Shown here: one piece after another, positions 52,745 through 62,252 of the stretch | Layout: every line of letters starts with the position of its first letter | How positions within the stretch are numbered: position 1 is the stretch's first letter | Assembly (NCBI GenBank): GCA_934754515.1 | Contig: CAKVIG010000012.1 | Location: 1 to 64,000, forward strand | Length of the DNA: 64,000 nucleotides | DNA from: an uncultured Candidatus Melainabacteria bacterium | Lineage (GTDB): Bacteria > Cyanobacteriota > Vampirovibrionia > Gastranaerophilales > Gastranaerophilaceae | Direction of reading: 5' to 3' | Position numbers and translations under genes: made by a program | The notes under the pieces: model-generated | Database searches by the model: none | What the model saw: only the letters and a program-made list of their open reading frames with translations | What the model was told of the DNA's origin: nothing

Positions 52745-53722
52745 TTATTGACCTACTTTTTCCCATTCATAAGCAGATTTGATACAATCTGTCAAATCAT
52801 GTTGAGGAACCCAGCCTAACACTTCTTTTGCCTTTTTGTTATCAGCAACCAATATTGCAGGGTCTCCACCACGTCTTGGGCAAATTTCAAGCGGGATTGA
52901 CGCACCTTTAACTTCTTCACAAGCAGTAAATACTTCTTTTACGCTGTTACCTTCTGTTGTTCCCAAGTTAAAGAAATTAGTTTCACCGCCATTATTCAGA
53001 TATTCGAGAGCCTTAATATGCGCTTGCGCCAAGTCTTCTACGTTAATATAATCCCTTACGCAAGTTCCGTCTTTAGTGTCATAATCTGTTCCAAACATTT
53101 TGAACACTTTATCTTCTTTAGCCTTCAATACATTCGGAATCAAATGTGTTTCAGGCTCATGCCATTCACCGATTCTGGCTTGAAAATCTGCTCCTGCTAC
53201 ATTAAAGTATCTCAATCTTACTGATTTTAAACCATACGCTTTATCATAATCATCCATTATTTTTTCAACCATTAATTTTGAATTTCCGTAAGGATTAATA
53301 GGCTGCTGCGGATGTTTTTCATCAATCGGAGTATAAACAGGTTCGCCATAAGTAGCAGCAGTAGATGAAAATACAATTTTTTTAACTCCGAATTCAAGCA
53401 TTGCGTTTAGTAAATTTAAAGTTCCGTAAACATTATTGTAATAATATTTTTGAGGATTTTTAACGCTTTCGGCTACTTGCGAATACGCTGCAAAATGCAC
53501 TACAGAGTCAATTTTATTAACTAAAAATACGCCTCTGATTTCATCTAAGTTTTTCAGATTACCTTTAACAAATTTTAGATTGCCGTATTTTTTCAAAGTT
53601 TCGATTGTTTCGGCATGCCCAAGCTCTAAACTGTCAAAAACAATTACATCTTCGCCTTTTTCTAACAATGCCATAACTAAATGACTTCCAATATATCCGG
53701 CTCCGCCTGTTACTAAAATCAT
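52745..53722 (-). CDS. galE: UDP-glucose 4-epimerase
   Basis: GalE interconverts UDP-glucose and UDP-galactose with tightly bound NAD. The 325-aa SDR protein has GGAGYIGSHLVMALL, the catalytic Tyr-x3-Lys in NPYGNSKLMVE, and SSTAATYGEP. It overlaps the recF stop by four bases. Useful to the surface-glycan genes upstream. Confidence 0.95.
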   Translation of the reverse strand: MILVTGGAGYIGSHLVMALLEKGEDVIVFDSLELGHAETIETLKKYGNLKFVKGNLKNLDEIRGVFLVNKIDSVVHFAAYSQVAESVKNPQKYYYNNVYGTLNLLNAMLEFGVKKIVFSSTAATYGEPVYTPIDEKHPQQPINPYGNSKLMVEKIMDDYDKAYGLKSVRLRYFNVAGADFQARIGEWHEPETHLIPNVLKAKEDKVFKMFGTDYDTKDGTCVRDYINVEDLAQAHIKALEYLNNGGETNFFNLGTTEGNSVKEVFTACEEVKGASIPLEICPRRGGDPAILVADNKKAKEVLGWVPQHDLTDCIKSAYEWEKVGQ

Positions 53723-54798
53723 ACGATTTTACCTCCATCTACTTTATAAATTATAACATCCTTCAAGAATTCTTCTTCAAACAAAATAGTATCAACAGAT
53801 GTGATAATTGTTTGAGTATCTTTTTCTATTGATTTTAAAAGATAATTCTGTCTTACTTCATCCAATTCTGCCAAAACATCATCCAACAAAAGAATCGGAG
53901 AAAATCCTGTCTTTTCTCGGATGATTTCTAATTCAGAAAGCTTCAATGATAAAACTAATGTTCTTTGCTGCCCTTGAGAAGCAAATTTTGTTGCATCCAA
54001 GTCATTTATCGTAAATTGAATATCATCCCTATGAGGTCCGACGCATGACTGTTTACGAGCAAATTCTTCTCTACGTCTTTCTTGCAATTCTTGTTTTAAG
54101 TGTTCACATATATCTTCTATTTCATCACATGGACAAGTGTAATTCAAGCCAAAATCCTCTGTATCACTAATGATTTTGTGTTTTAAAGATGCGATTTTTT
54201 GGATTTCTCTTAAGAATTTTTTACGCAGAAATATAATATTTGCACCAGTTATAACCATTTGTTCGTTATAAATATCATACAAAGCTTCGTCTACAAATTC
54301 GTTTTTCAAAAGATTGTTTTTTTGAATGCGAATTTTATCATATTTTGAAAGTCTTTCATCATAGGCAGGATAAATTTGAGAAATTGCTCTATCCAGCCAA
54401 TCACGTCTATCTTGGGGGGTTCCTCTTAAAAGAAGAAGGTCTTTTGTAGAAAATAAAACCGTTTTTACTACGGATTTAAAATCCTTGACGCGCGATTTAA
54501 CTTTATTTATTTTGATTTCGCGTTTTTTTTCTGAATCATAAGAAAAATCCAGTTCAATATCTGTGCTGTTCTTTTCTACTTCTGCACTTATTTCAAACTT
54601 TTCTTCACCAAATTTAATTAAATCAGAAACTGTCGAAGTTCTAGGACTTTTTAAATCAGAAAGAAAATAAATGCTTTCAAGAATATTGGTTTTTCCTTGA
54701 GCATTTTTGCCGATAATGAGTGTTTTCATGCTTGGAAAAGTCAGCTCAACATCTCGTAAATTTCTATAATTTTTCAGCCCTAATCTTTTTATCCTCAT
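53719..54798 (-). CDS. recF: DNA replication/repair protein RecF
   Basis: This 359-aa SMC-like ATPase loads RecA at gaps. Walker A is IIGKNAQGKTNILE, the ABC-type signature is ASQGQQRTLVLSLKL and Walker B is ILLLDDVLAELDE. dnaA/dnaN, which often accompany recF, are not here; recF overlaps galE instead. Confidence 0.95.
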   Translation of the reverse strand: MRIKRLGLKNYRNLRDVELTFPSMKTLIIGKNAQGKTNILESIYFLSDLKSPRTSTVSDLIKFGEEKFEISAEVEKNSTDIELDFSYDSEKKREIKINKVKSRVKDFKSVVKTVLFSTKDLLLLRGTPQDRRDWLDRAISQIYPAYDERLSKYDKIRIQKNNLLKNEFVDEALYDIYNEQMVITGANIIFLRKKFLREIQKIASLKHKIISDTEDFGLNYTCPCDEIEDICEHLKQELQERRREEFARKQSCVGPHRDDIQFTINDLDATKFASQGQQRTLVLSLKLSELEIIREKTGFSPILLLDDVLAELDEVRQNYLLKSIEKDTQTIITSVDTILFEEEFLKDVIIYKVDGGKIV

Positions 54799-54949
54799 GA
54801 ATATAAGTATAGCACAGTTGTATTTTTAAGCGTATAAATTAGCAGAAAGTAGTAGCCTGACTAATTAATGAAAAAACTGAAATGAGCTTTAAAATATCAA
54901 TACAACATAGGAAAAACAAGTTTTATTATATATTTTATAGGAGAAATTT

Positions 54950-55276
54950 ATGAAAAAGATTTTTATATTGTCATCCATTCTAATCGTCAGTGTGTTTTTA
55001 CCGAGTTTTGCAATGTGTCCTGTAGACGAAGGTGCAACGGTTTGTTCTGTTCCGGGTTTTAGAGAAAAAGTTTCACCGATTTACAACCCAAATAGTCAGA
55101 TAAAAGAATTTTCCGGTTCACCGGAAGCCAGACTCACACCTTTAAACAGGAGTGATATAAGAAATGAAGCCAATAGTTTCGCTCCGTCCGAGAATAATTT
55201 CAATTACAATTCAAGCTGTCAATTTGGAGTGTGTTTGCAAAACAGAGATACGCCATTATTCCAGAAAGCCCAGTAA
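54950..55276 (+). CDS. Small secreted protein with four Cys
   Basis: This 108-aa protein has a signal peptide (MKKIFILSSILIVSVFLPSF, cut near AMC). Mature Cys (MCPVDEGATVCSV; SSCQFGVCLQ) may form two disulfides. Pro/Asn-rich in between. Own terminator. No family recognised. Confidence 0.65.
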   Translation: MKKIFILSSILIVSVFLPSFAMCPVDEGATVCSVPGFREKVSPIYNPNSQIKEFSGSPEARLTPLNRSDIRNEANSFAPSENNFNYNSSCQFGVCLQNRDTPLFQKAQ

Positions 55277-55293
55277 AAGGGCTTTCTTTTTTT
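55263..55293 (+). terminator. Terminator after secreted Cys protein
   Basis: AGAAAGCCC/GGGCTTTCT stem with a 7-base loop and T-run, overlapping the stop codon. Confidence 0.9.
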
Positions 55294-55453
55294 ATAAATT
55301 TATTAAATATAGAGCGATTTTTTTGTTTTTATGCTAAAATATCTTTGACCCAATAAGAAGAATATTTCATACGAATTAATTATTTGTGAAATTGTTTATA
55401 TAATGTATAATGTTATTGTCACTTTTATACATAATAAGAAAGGAAAATAAGAA

Positions 55454-56041
55454 ATGAGTTTTGTACCTGTAGTAATTGAACAATCTAGCAGAGGAGAACG
55501 TTCTTTTGATATCTTCTCAAGATTGTTAAGAGAAAGAATTATCTTCTTAGGAACTCCTGTTGATGATATGGTTGCAAACCTAATCGTTGCACAGCTTCTT
55601 TTGTTAGATAGTGAAAACCCTGAAAAAGATATTATGTTATATATCAACTCTCCGGGAGGTAGCGTAACTGCAGGTTTAGCAATTTATGACACTATGCAAC
55701 ACATTAGAGCTGATGTTCAAACAATTTGTTTAGGTCAAGCAGCTTCTATGGGAGCATTCCTATTATGCTCAGGTGCTAAAGGCAAGAGAATGGCTCTTCC
55801 ACACTCTAGAGTTCTTATTCACCAACCTTTAGGCGGTGCTCAAGGTCAAGCAACTGATATCGAAATTCAAGCACAAGAAATTTTGAGAATTAAGAAGACT
55901 TTGAACGAAATTATGGCTTCAAATACAGGTCAATCTATCAAGAAAATTGAAAAAGATACTGACCGTGACTATATCATGACTCCTCAAGAAGCTCTTGAGT
56001 ACGGTATGATTGATAAAGTTATCACAAAAGACGCTATGTAA
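55454..56041 (+). CDS. clpP: ATP-dependent Clp protease proteolytic subunit
   Basis: This 195-aa serine peptidase barrel has the catalytic Ser in QAASMGAFLLCSGA, His in LPHSRVLIHQPLGGAQG and Asp in EKDTDRDYIM. Start MSFVPVVIEQSSRGERSFDI. Works with the clpX gene downstream. Preceded by AAGGAAAAT. Confidence 0.97.
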   Translation: MSFVPVVIEQSSRGERSFDIFSRLLRERIIFLGTPVDDMVANLIVAQLLLLDSENPEKDIMLYINSPGGSVTAGLAIYDTMQHIRADVQTICLGQAASMGAFLLCSGAKGKRMALPHSRVLIHQPLGGAQGQATDIEIQAQEILRIKKTLNEIMASNTGQSIKKIEKDTDRDYIMTPQEALEYGMIDKVITKDAM

Positions 56042-56051
56042 TAAATTGAAG

Positions 56052-56153
56052 TCACCCTCTCCTTGGGAGAGGGTAGAATTTCTTAGCAAGTGTAAGCGAG
56101 CTTAGAAATTCGGGTGAGGGGTTCACTTAAAGTAGGTTGAACATACTTGCCCA
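56052..56153. repeat. Composite palindromic repeat between clpP and clpX
   Basis: An ACCCTCTCC-n-GGAGAGGGT hairpin is followed by a 36-bp near-palindrome GAATTTCTTAGC...GCTTAGAAATTC (56076-56111), then GGGTGAGGGG. The family member at 13598-13633 has no such insert, so this is a nested repeat. A degenerate GTTGnnC/GCCCAAC hairpin (56131-56153) follows. Confidence 0.7.
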
Positions 56154-56191
56154 ACAACCAAAATCCAAACAGTCAACAAACAGGAGAAATT

Positions 56192-57523
56192 ATGTCATCT
56201 AATGATAGGTTAAAATGTTCATTTTGCGGTAAAACGCAGGATCAGGTAAAAAAATTAATTGCAGGCCCTGATGTATTCATTTGTGATGAATGTGTAGAGT
56301 TATGCAACGAAATTTTAGATGAAGAATTTTTTGAACAGAAAGAAAAAACAGGCGATAAGGCAGAAAAGAAAACAGAAGATGTTGAAGACAAGCCGATTCC
56401 AAAGCCTCATGAAATTAAAGAATACTTGGATCAACATATTGTCGGACAAGATGATGCGAAAAAAGTTCTTTCTGTGGCTGTTTACAACCACTACAAACGT
56501 TTAAAGCACAATCAAAAATCTGATACAAATGGTGTTGAAATCCAAAAATCAAACATTTTGCTTGTTGGTCCAACCGGTAGCGGTAAAACATTATTAGCTC
56601 AAACTTTAGCAAAAATGCTTGACGTGCCGTTTGCCGTAGCTGACGCGACAACATTAACAGAAGCAGGTTATGTTGGCGATGATGTTGAAAATATTCTTTT
56701 AAGATTATACCAAAATGCCGATTACGATGCTAAAAAAGCAGAAAAAGGCATTATTTATATTGACGAAATCGACAAAATAGCAAGAAAGTCTGAAAATACT
56801 TCTATCACGAGAGATGTTTCAGGTGAAGGCGTTCAACAAGCTTTATTGAAACTTATTGAAGGTACTTTATCAAATGTTCCTCCTCAAGGCGGAAGAAAAC
56901 ATCCACAACAAGAAATGATTCAGATAGATACAAGCAACATCTTGTTTATTGTTGGTGGTGCATTCGTTGATTTGGATAAAATCATTGAACACCGTGTTAA
57001 AGACGGCACATCAATCGGTTTTGGGAATTCTGCACCAACTCAAGCTGAAAAAGAACAAGCTGCTGCTAAAATTCTTAAGAAATTACAACCGGAAGATTTA
57101 CTTAAATTCGGTTTAATTCCTGAATTTATCGGTCGTATCCCTGTTTATGCAGTTCTTGATGCATTGGATGAAAAAACATTGAAGATGATTTTAACAGAAC
57201 CTAAGAATGCTGTATTGAAACAATACAAATGCTTAATGGAAATGGATGGCGTTGATTTAGAATTTGAACCTGAAGCTATTGATTTGATTGCTAAAAAAGC
57301 AATTAAGCGTAAAACAGGTGCAAGAGCTCTTCGCTCAATTGTAGAAGAATTGATGCTTGATGTTATGTATGATATTCCTACAAAACACGATATTACTAAG
57401 TTTGTTGTTACTAAAGATATGGTGGAAAAGCAGGATGAGATTGATAACACAGCTGAGTTAATTCATTTACCGCAAAGCAATGCATCCAGCAATTCTGAAA
57501 AAACAAGAGCTGAGATTGCTTAA
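56192..57523 (+). CDS. clpX: ClpX ATPase (unfoldase of ClpXP)
   Basis: This 443-aa AAA+ protein has the N-terminal C4 zinc motif (CSFCGKTQDQVKKLI, then CDECVELC), Walker A LLVGPTGSGKTLLAQTLA and Walker B GIIYIDEIDKIA, plus the pore GYVGDD. I chose ATG 56192 (GGAG eight bases upstream); an in-frame TTG at 56147 lies in the upstream repeat and gives an unlikely N-terminus. Confidence 0.97.
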   Translation: MSSNDRLKCSFCGKTQDQVKKLIAGPDVFICDECVELCNEILDEEFFEQKEKTGDKAEKKTEDVEDKPIPKPHEIKEYLDQHIVGQDDAKKVLSVAVYNHYKRLKHNQKSDTNGVEIQKSNILLVGPTGSGKTLLAQTLAKMLDVPFAVADATTLTEAGYVGDDVENILLRLYQNADYDAKKAEKGIIYIDEIDKIARKSENTSITRDVSGEGVQQALLKLIEGTLSNVPPQGGRKHPQQEMIQIDTSNILFIVGGAFVDLDKIIEHRVKDGTSIGFGNSAPTQAEKEQAAAKILKKLQPEDLLKFGLIPEFIGRIPVYAVLDALDEKTLKMILTEPKNAVLKQYKCLMEMDGVDLEFEPEAIDLIAKKAIKRKTGARALRSIVEELMLDVMYDIPTKHDITKFVVTKDMVEKQDEIDNTAELIHLPQSNASSNSEKTRAEIA

Positions 57524-57542
57524 GAAAATAAATAAACTTAAA

Positions 57543-57583
57543 AACAAAAGACCGATGAAAGAATTCATCGGTCTTTTGTTTTT
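57543..57583 (+). terminator. clpX terminator
   Basis: AACAAAAGACCGATGAA/TTCATCGGTCTTTTGTT perfect 17-bp stem, four-base loop and T-run; can also act on gatA. Confidence 0.92.
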
Positions 57584-57596
57584 ACTTGTTTTATAA

Positions 57597-59060
57597 CTAA
57601 ATATTAGCCAATTGTTTATAGTAATCATGAGATTGTTCAAACTTGTAAGCTAAGTTAAACAATTTAGCTTCAGTAAGTTGTGGTGTCATGATTTGTAAAC
57701 CGATAGGCATTCCTTCAGAATCAAAACCTGCAGGAACTGAAATAGCAGGAATACCGGCTAAGTTTGCAGAAATAGTTGCAATATCTGTTAAATACATTGC
57801 AAGCGGATCTTCTGATTTTGCACCCAAATCAAAAGCAGTAGTCGGACAAGTTGGTGAAATCAATGCATCAACTTGAGCGAAAGCTTTTAAGAAATCGTTT
57901 GTAACAACCCTTCTCATTTGTAAAGCCTTTTTATAATAAGCATCATAATAGCCTGAAGATAGAGCATAAGTTCCGAGCATGATACGACGTTTAACTTCCG
58001 GTCCGAAACCTTCTGCACGAGTTTTACAATACATTTCAAGAAGATTTTTAGCGTCAGCCGTCCTGTGACCGTATTTAACACCATCAAATCTAGCCAAATT
58101 AGAGCTGCATTCAGCAGTTGCTAAAATATAGTAAATACCGATAGAGTGTTTCAAGTTTGGAAGTGAAATTTCAACAATTTCAGCACCCAAAGCTTTGTAT
58201 GTTTCTATAGCTGATTCAAGAGCTTTTTTAACATCCGGAGCTAAACCTTCTGACATAAGTTCTTTTACGACACCAATTTTCATACCTTTAACATCGTTAT
58301 TTAAGCTGTTACGGTAGTTTTCAACAGGCAATTTTAATGAAGTTGAATCGTGATAATCGTAACCTGAAATAACTTCTAATAAAGCTGCAGCATCTTCAAC
58401 AGTTCTTGCAAACGGACCGATTTGGTCTAGAGATGATGCGAACGCAATCAAACCGTATCTTGAAACTTTACCGTAAGTTGGTTTCATACCTACAATACCA
58501 CAGAAACTTGCAGGAAGACGAATACTTCCGCCTGTATCAGAACCTAGAGCCAATGCTGCTTCGCAAGAAGAAACAGAAGCCGCTGAACCGCCTGATGAGC
58601 CGCCCGGAACTTTATTCAAATTCCAAGGGTTATGAACTTTTTTGAATGCAGAGTTTTCGTTTGAAGAACCCATTGCAAATTCATCTAAGTTAGCTTTACC
58701 AACAATTGGTATTAAATTATCTAATAATTTTTGAGTTGCAGTTGCATTATAAGGTGAAACAAAGTTTTCTAAAATTTTGCTTGATGCAGTAGTTTTAGAG
58801 CCAACCAAGTTCATATTATCTTTTAAAGCAAGAGGAACACCTGCTAAAAGAGGTAATTCTTCTCCTTTTGCAACTTTTTCATCTACTTTTTTTGCTGTTT
58901 CTAAAGCAGTGTCTTCTGTTAAAGAATTAAAAGCTCCCAATTTTTCATCAACAGATTTAATTCTATCTAATGAAGCTTTTGTTAGTTCTACTGCTGAAAC
59001 CTCTTTATTTTGAATAGCTCTGGATTGTTCCATCGCACTCTTTTTCAATAGTTCTAGCAT
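57597..59060 (-). CDS. gatA: Aspartyl/glutamyl-tRNA amidotransferase subunit A
   Basis: GatA provides ammonia for Glu-tRNA-Gln/Asp-tRNA-Asn transamidation. 487 aa with the amidase triad: Lys in GVPLALKDNMNL, cis-Ser in GGSSGGSAASVSS, Ser in GSDTGGSIRLPASF. gatB and gatC are not adjacent. Confidence 0.95.
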   Translation of the reverse strand: MLELLKKSAMEQSRAIQNKEVSAVELTKASLDRIKSVDEKLGAFNSLTEDTALETAKKVDEKVAKGEELPLLAGVPLALKDNMNLVGSKTTASSKILENFVSPYNATATQKLLDNLIPIVGKANLDEFAMGSSNENSAFKKVHNPWNLNKVPGGSSGGSAASVSSCEAALALGSDTGGSIRLPASFCGIVGMKPTYGKVSRYGLIAFASSLDQIGPFARTVEDAAALLEVISGYDYHDSTSLKLPVENYRNSLNNDVKGMKIGVVKELMSEGLAPDVKKALESAIETYKALGAEIVEISLPNLKHSIGIYYILATAECSSNLARFDGVKYGHRTADAKNLLEMYCKTRAEGFGPEVKRRIMLGTYALSSGYYDAYYKKALQMRRVVTNDFLKAFAQVDALISPTCPTTAFDLGAKSEDPLAMYLTDIATISANLAGIPAISVPAGFDSEGMPIGLQIMTPQLTEAKLFNLAYKFEQSHDYYKQLANI

Positions 59061-59111
59061 AATATTATATCTCCCATTTTTGTTTTTAATTGTACCAAAA
59101 ACAAAGAAAAA

Positions 59112-59145
59112 TAAAAAGTCGCTATAGAATACTCCATAGCGACCA
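59112..59145 (-). terminator. Terminator after response regulator gene
   Basis: GTCGCTAT/ATAGCGAC 8-bp stem with a 10-base loop, followed on the minus strand by TTTTTATTTTT. Confidence 0.8.
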
Positions 59146-59165
59146 TTTGTTATCGAAGATAAACA

Positions 59166-59852
59166 CTAAACCAAGCCTTCTTTTACGGCTTTGACCGCAG
59201 CTTGAACCCTATCATTCACACACATTTTTTGTAAAATTGAACATACATGCGCTTTTGCTGTATGCACACTAACGATAAGTTCTTTGGCAATTTCTGTATT
59301 ACTTTTACCTTCTACTAAATGCTTAAGAACCTCAAATTCTCTATCGGTTAAAGGAACTCTACCTTCTTCTGATGATTTATCTTTAAGAATGCCGATTGTT
59401 TCCTGTTTTGGGAAAGCATCAAGAGCTTTTCTTGCAATAAGCGGATCTAACCAACAAACTCCATTTTTAACATCACGTATTACATCTGCTAATTTTGCAG
59501 GGTCAATATCTTTCAAACAATATGCCATAGCTCCAGATGATAACGCGGCAATTACTTCTTCTTCTCTATCATGGGAAGTTAAAGCAATAACTTTAATATC
59601 TTTATTCATTTCTTTGACTTTAACAGTTGCTTCTATACCATTCATGCCTGCAAGTCCCAAATCCATAAGAACAATATCAGGATTATATTTTTTGATTAAT
59701 TCCAAACCTTCTACAGCAGTTTCGCTTTCTGCTACAACCTGAATATCTTCATTTGCATTTAATGCACATCTAAGCCCGACACGAGTTAATTTAAAATCTT
59801 CAATTATAATTACGCTAATCGTTTGTTTTTCCGTTTCTACAACTGCTGTCAT
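59166..59852 (-). CDS. NarL/LuxR-type response regulator (orphan)
   Basis: This 228-aa protein has a receiver domain (1-125; phospho-acceptor Asp in DIVLMDLGLAG; Lys in YCLKDIDP) and a LuxR HTH (LTDREFEVLKHLVEGKSNTE, SVHTAKAHVCSILQKM). No histidine kinase is adjacent. DNA targets unknown. Confidence 0.93.
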   Translation of the reverse strand: MTAVVETEKQTISVIIIEDFKLTRVGLRCALNANEDIQVVAESETAVEGLELIKKYNPDIVLMDLGLAGMNGIEATVKVKEMNKDIKVIALTSHDREEEVIAALSSGAMAYCLKDIDPAKLADVIRDVKNGVCWLDPLIARKALDAFPKQETIGILKDKSSEEGRVPLTDREFEVLKHLVEGKSNTEIAKELIVSVHTAKAHVCSILQKMCVNDRVQAAVKAVKEGLV

Positions 59853-59992
59853 ATTGTTATCCTCCTATCGGCTAGCATTCTATCGTTTTCTACATTTTAA
59901 TTAAATAATAAGCATAATTAAGAGTACATTACCCAAGCTACTAGTTTTTATTGAACAGGTTATTCTAAAGAGTTAGTTGACACAAATCCTGT

Positions 59993-60359
59993 CGAACGAC
60001 TTTAGCGCCGCACCTTCCCTTGTTAGGGAAGGTTGGGATGGGTATCGGCTATTGTTAAGTTAATAACACCCTCTCCCGCCTTCGGCACCCTCCCCCGAGG
60101 GAGGGTGTGACATACGTTAGTTTAGCGCATATAAAAAATGAACGACTTTAGGTCATTCCCTCTCCTTACAGGAGAGCGGATTTTCGGTAGGGCGTAAGCC
60201 CGTAAGAGCAAATAACATGAAAATAACAATAAAAATCCGTAAGGATTTGTTGTTATTGTAATGTTATGCTTGCCCGAATAATCCAAGACAGGGTTAGGGT
60301 GAGGTGAAAACCCGTAAGGGGAAACAGCTTCGACCTCCCTATCCTTGGAGGTATTCGTT
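59993..60359. repeat. Intergenic cluster of palindromic repeats with nested element
   Basis: No credible gene. Members: CCTTCCC-n-GGGAAGG (60013-60032), CACCCTCTCCC...GAGGGAGGGTG (60067-60107), a CCCTCTCC/GGAGAG-GGTTAGGGTGAGG repeat split by the nested insert (60159-60306), and a CGACCTCCC...GGAGG piece (60333-60355) like 910-940 inverted. Confidence 0.8.
60177..60289 (+). mobile_element. Nested ~113-bp element inserted in a REP-like repeat
   Basis: Starts CGGATTTTCGG, ends GAATAATCCAAGAC, with AG on both sides (60175-60176 and 60290-60291). Matches 8753-8883 in reverse complement. Compared with the uninterrupted relative at 13598-13633, the host repeat is split precisely here. Internal stems include AATCCGTAAGGATT. 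Confidence 0.78.
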
Positions 60360-61634
60360 CTAAACATACGATTCAATCAAATCAATAACTTCACACACCG
60401 AATAATTATTTTGCGCAACAAAGAAATTCTTGCCTGTTTTTTCAATCACATAATCCAAAGAATTTCCGTCTAAAAACAGATTTGTAAACGGTTTTAGCAT
60501 AATTGACGGAACTACAATATAATCTGCATTTATACTTTTTACAGACTTAATCAAATCTTCTGACGTAATAAGTCCTGCAACCGTAATATTTTTGCCCCAA
60601 TAAGTAGATTTAACTGGGTCAACCGTGCATTTTAAGTTTACAATTTTGTTTAATTTTGATGCAATATATTCAAATGCAGATTTTGCTGCAACAGAACACG
60701 CAAAACTGATTTTCAACTTTTTAGATAGTCTTTTCGGAAGTTCAAATGTATCAAAATCATCCATTAATGTTCTTAGAGAGCCGACTCCGTCATCAAGCTG
60801 TGAATAATTGCCATAATATTTTGCTTTAGGGATATCTTCTCCCGCAAGCAAAAAGAATTCATCCGAACAACAAACTTTTTTGTATTTAGACGCAATTTTA
60901 ATTGTTTCCTCTGCGACCTGTTTATCAACGGTTCTAAGTTCACTGTCCCTAAATTGTGTTATCCCGACCGGAACAATCGCAATAGTTAAAACCGCAGAAC
61001 CTAATGATGTTAAGTCTTTTAGAGTTCTATCCAATTCCGCTCCGTCATTATATCCTGGGCATAAAACTATTTGAGCATGGAATGGAATTTCATTTTCTTT
61101 AAACCATTTCAAGTTTTCCATAATCTTGCCCGCATTCGGATTCCTAAGCATTTTGACGCGTAATTCAGGATTTGTCGTATGTACCGAAATATAAAACGGT
61201 CCGAGATGCAAAGACGAAATTCTTTCTTTATCCGCATCTGTAAGATTTGTTGTCGTAATATAAGTTCCTTGCAAATATGAAAGTCTGTAATCGTCGTCTT
61301 TTACATACAAAGTATTTCTTAAACCTTTTGGCTGTTGAGCAACAAAGCAGAAAATACAATTATTCAGGCAAGGTTTAACCCTGTCAAAAACAGCACTTTC
61401 AAAAATTATACCCAAATCATCATCATAATCTTTTTCAAGTTCAATTTCTTCAATCTCACCATTTTTCTTTTGGATTTCGATTGTCAAGAACTCGCTTTTG
61501 CACATAAAGCGGTAATCAATCATATCTTGGAGTTTTTCACCGTCAATAGAAAGAAGTATATCACCTTCTTCAATTTCTAGTTCTTGAGCGATAGAATCTT
61601 CTACTACGCCGCTAATGAGTGCAGGCATGTTCAA
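60360..61634 (-). CDS. DUF512/TIGR03279-type FeS radical SAM-like protein
   Basis: This 424-aa protein starts with a PDZ-like segment (~1-60, EGDILLSIDGEKLQDMIDYR), followed by CLNNCIFCFVAQQPKG (CxxxCxxC radical-SAM-type cluster), and a DUF512 C-terminal region (ISFACSVAAKSAFEYI). Matches the cyanobacterial TIGR03279 group, also in Firmicutes. Function unknown. Overlaps the padR gene by 23 bp. Confidence 0.88.
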   Translation of the reverse strand: MNMPALISGVVEDSIAQELEIEEGDILLSIDGEKLQDMIDYRFMCKSEFLTIEIQKKNGEIEEIELEKDYDDDLGIIFESAVFDRVKPCLNNCIFCFVAQQPKGLRNTLYVKDDDYRLSYLQGTYITTTNLTDADKERISSLHLGPFYISVHTTNPELRVKMLRNPNAGKIMENLKWFKENEIPFHAQIVLCPGYNDGAELDRTLKDLTSLGSAVLTIAIVPVGITQFRDSELRTVDKQVAEETIKIASKYKKVCCSDEFFLLAGEDIPKAKYYGNYSQLDDGVGSLRTLMDDFDTFELPKRLSKKLKISFACSVAAKSAFEYIASKLNKIVNLKCTVDPVKSTYWGKNITVAGLITSEDLIKSVKSINADYIVVPSIMLKPFTNLFLDGNSLDYVIEKTGKNFFVAQNNYSVCEVIDLIESYV

Positions 61635-62124
61635 AACCCTCCAACAAAGAAATAAAATTTTTGTATTCGCAAGTCAGGTTATCAAAAACCATTTTAGGAT
61701 AAAAAGAAAGCTCTTTCTCGCTCATAATGTTTTTTGTATCAAGCAAAATATTTTCAGCTTTCATTTTCAATTGTTTTAACATTGCTAATTGTTCTGAATT
61801 ATTTAAACAATCGGAACAAGCAAGTTTTACACGAGCTGATGTAAAAAATTGAATAGGATTTTCTAAAGGTGGTGCCATTATAAGACGTTTCAATTCTTCA
61901 ACACCTTCTTTTGTAATTGAATAATAGCAAGATGGACGCCCGCCTTCTGACATGGTCTTTTGTTTTTTTACAAAACCGCCGTTTTCGAGGCGTGTAAGCG
62001 CAGGTTTAATTGTTCCGTAACTCGGCGTTGTAAGCACTGCAAACGTTGCACGAATTTCTTTTGAAATTCCATACATTGTTAACACACTTCTATTCAATTC
62101 AAATAAAATCAAAAGCTCAATCAT
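61612..62124 (-). CDS. PadR-family transcriptional regulator
   Basis: This 170-aa protein has a PadR winged helix (MIELLILFELNRSVLTMYGI; SYGTIKPALTRLENGGFV; GGRPSCYYSITKEGVEELK) and a C-terminal helical dimer domain (~95-170). Transcribed with the DUF512 gene and divergent from fprA, so it could control either. Confidence 0.9.
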   Translation of the reverse strand: MIELLILFELNRSVLTMYGISKEIRATFAVLTTPSYGTIKPALTRLENGGFVKKQKTMSEGGRPSCYYSITKEGVEELKRLIMAPPLENPIQFFTSARVKLACSDCLNNSEQLAMLKQLKMKAENILLDTKNIMSEKELSFYPKMVFDNLTCEYKNFISLLEGFEHACTH

Positions 62125-62252
62125 AAGCCCATTATAGCATGAAATAGCTTTTTTATTAGAATACTATATTTTCAATTTTAGAGTTTTTAGAAATTTTTGC
62201 AAAATCATATTGATTTTGTTAAAATTAACATGCGTTTAAGGGAGATTTTACT

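Noticed and set aside
60122..60376. An 84-codon minus-strand frame in the repeat cluster
   Set aside because: It is composed of repeat elements and the nested insert; no Shine-Dalgarno or conserved motif.
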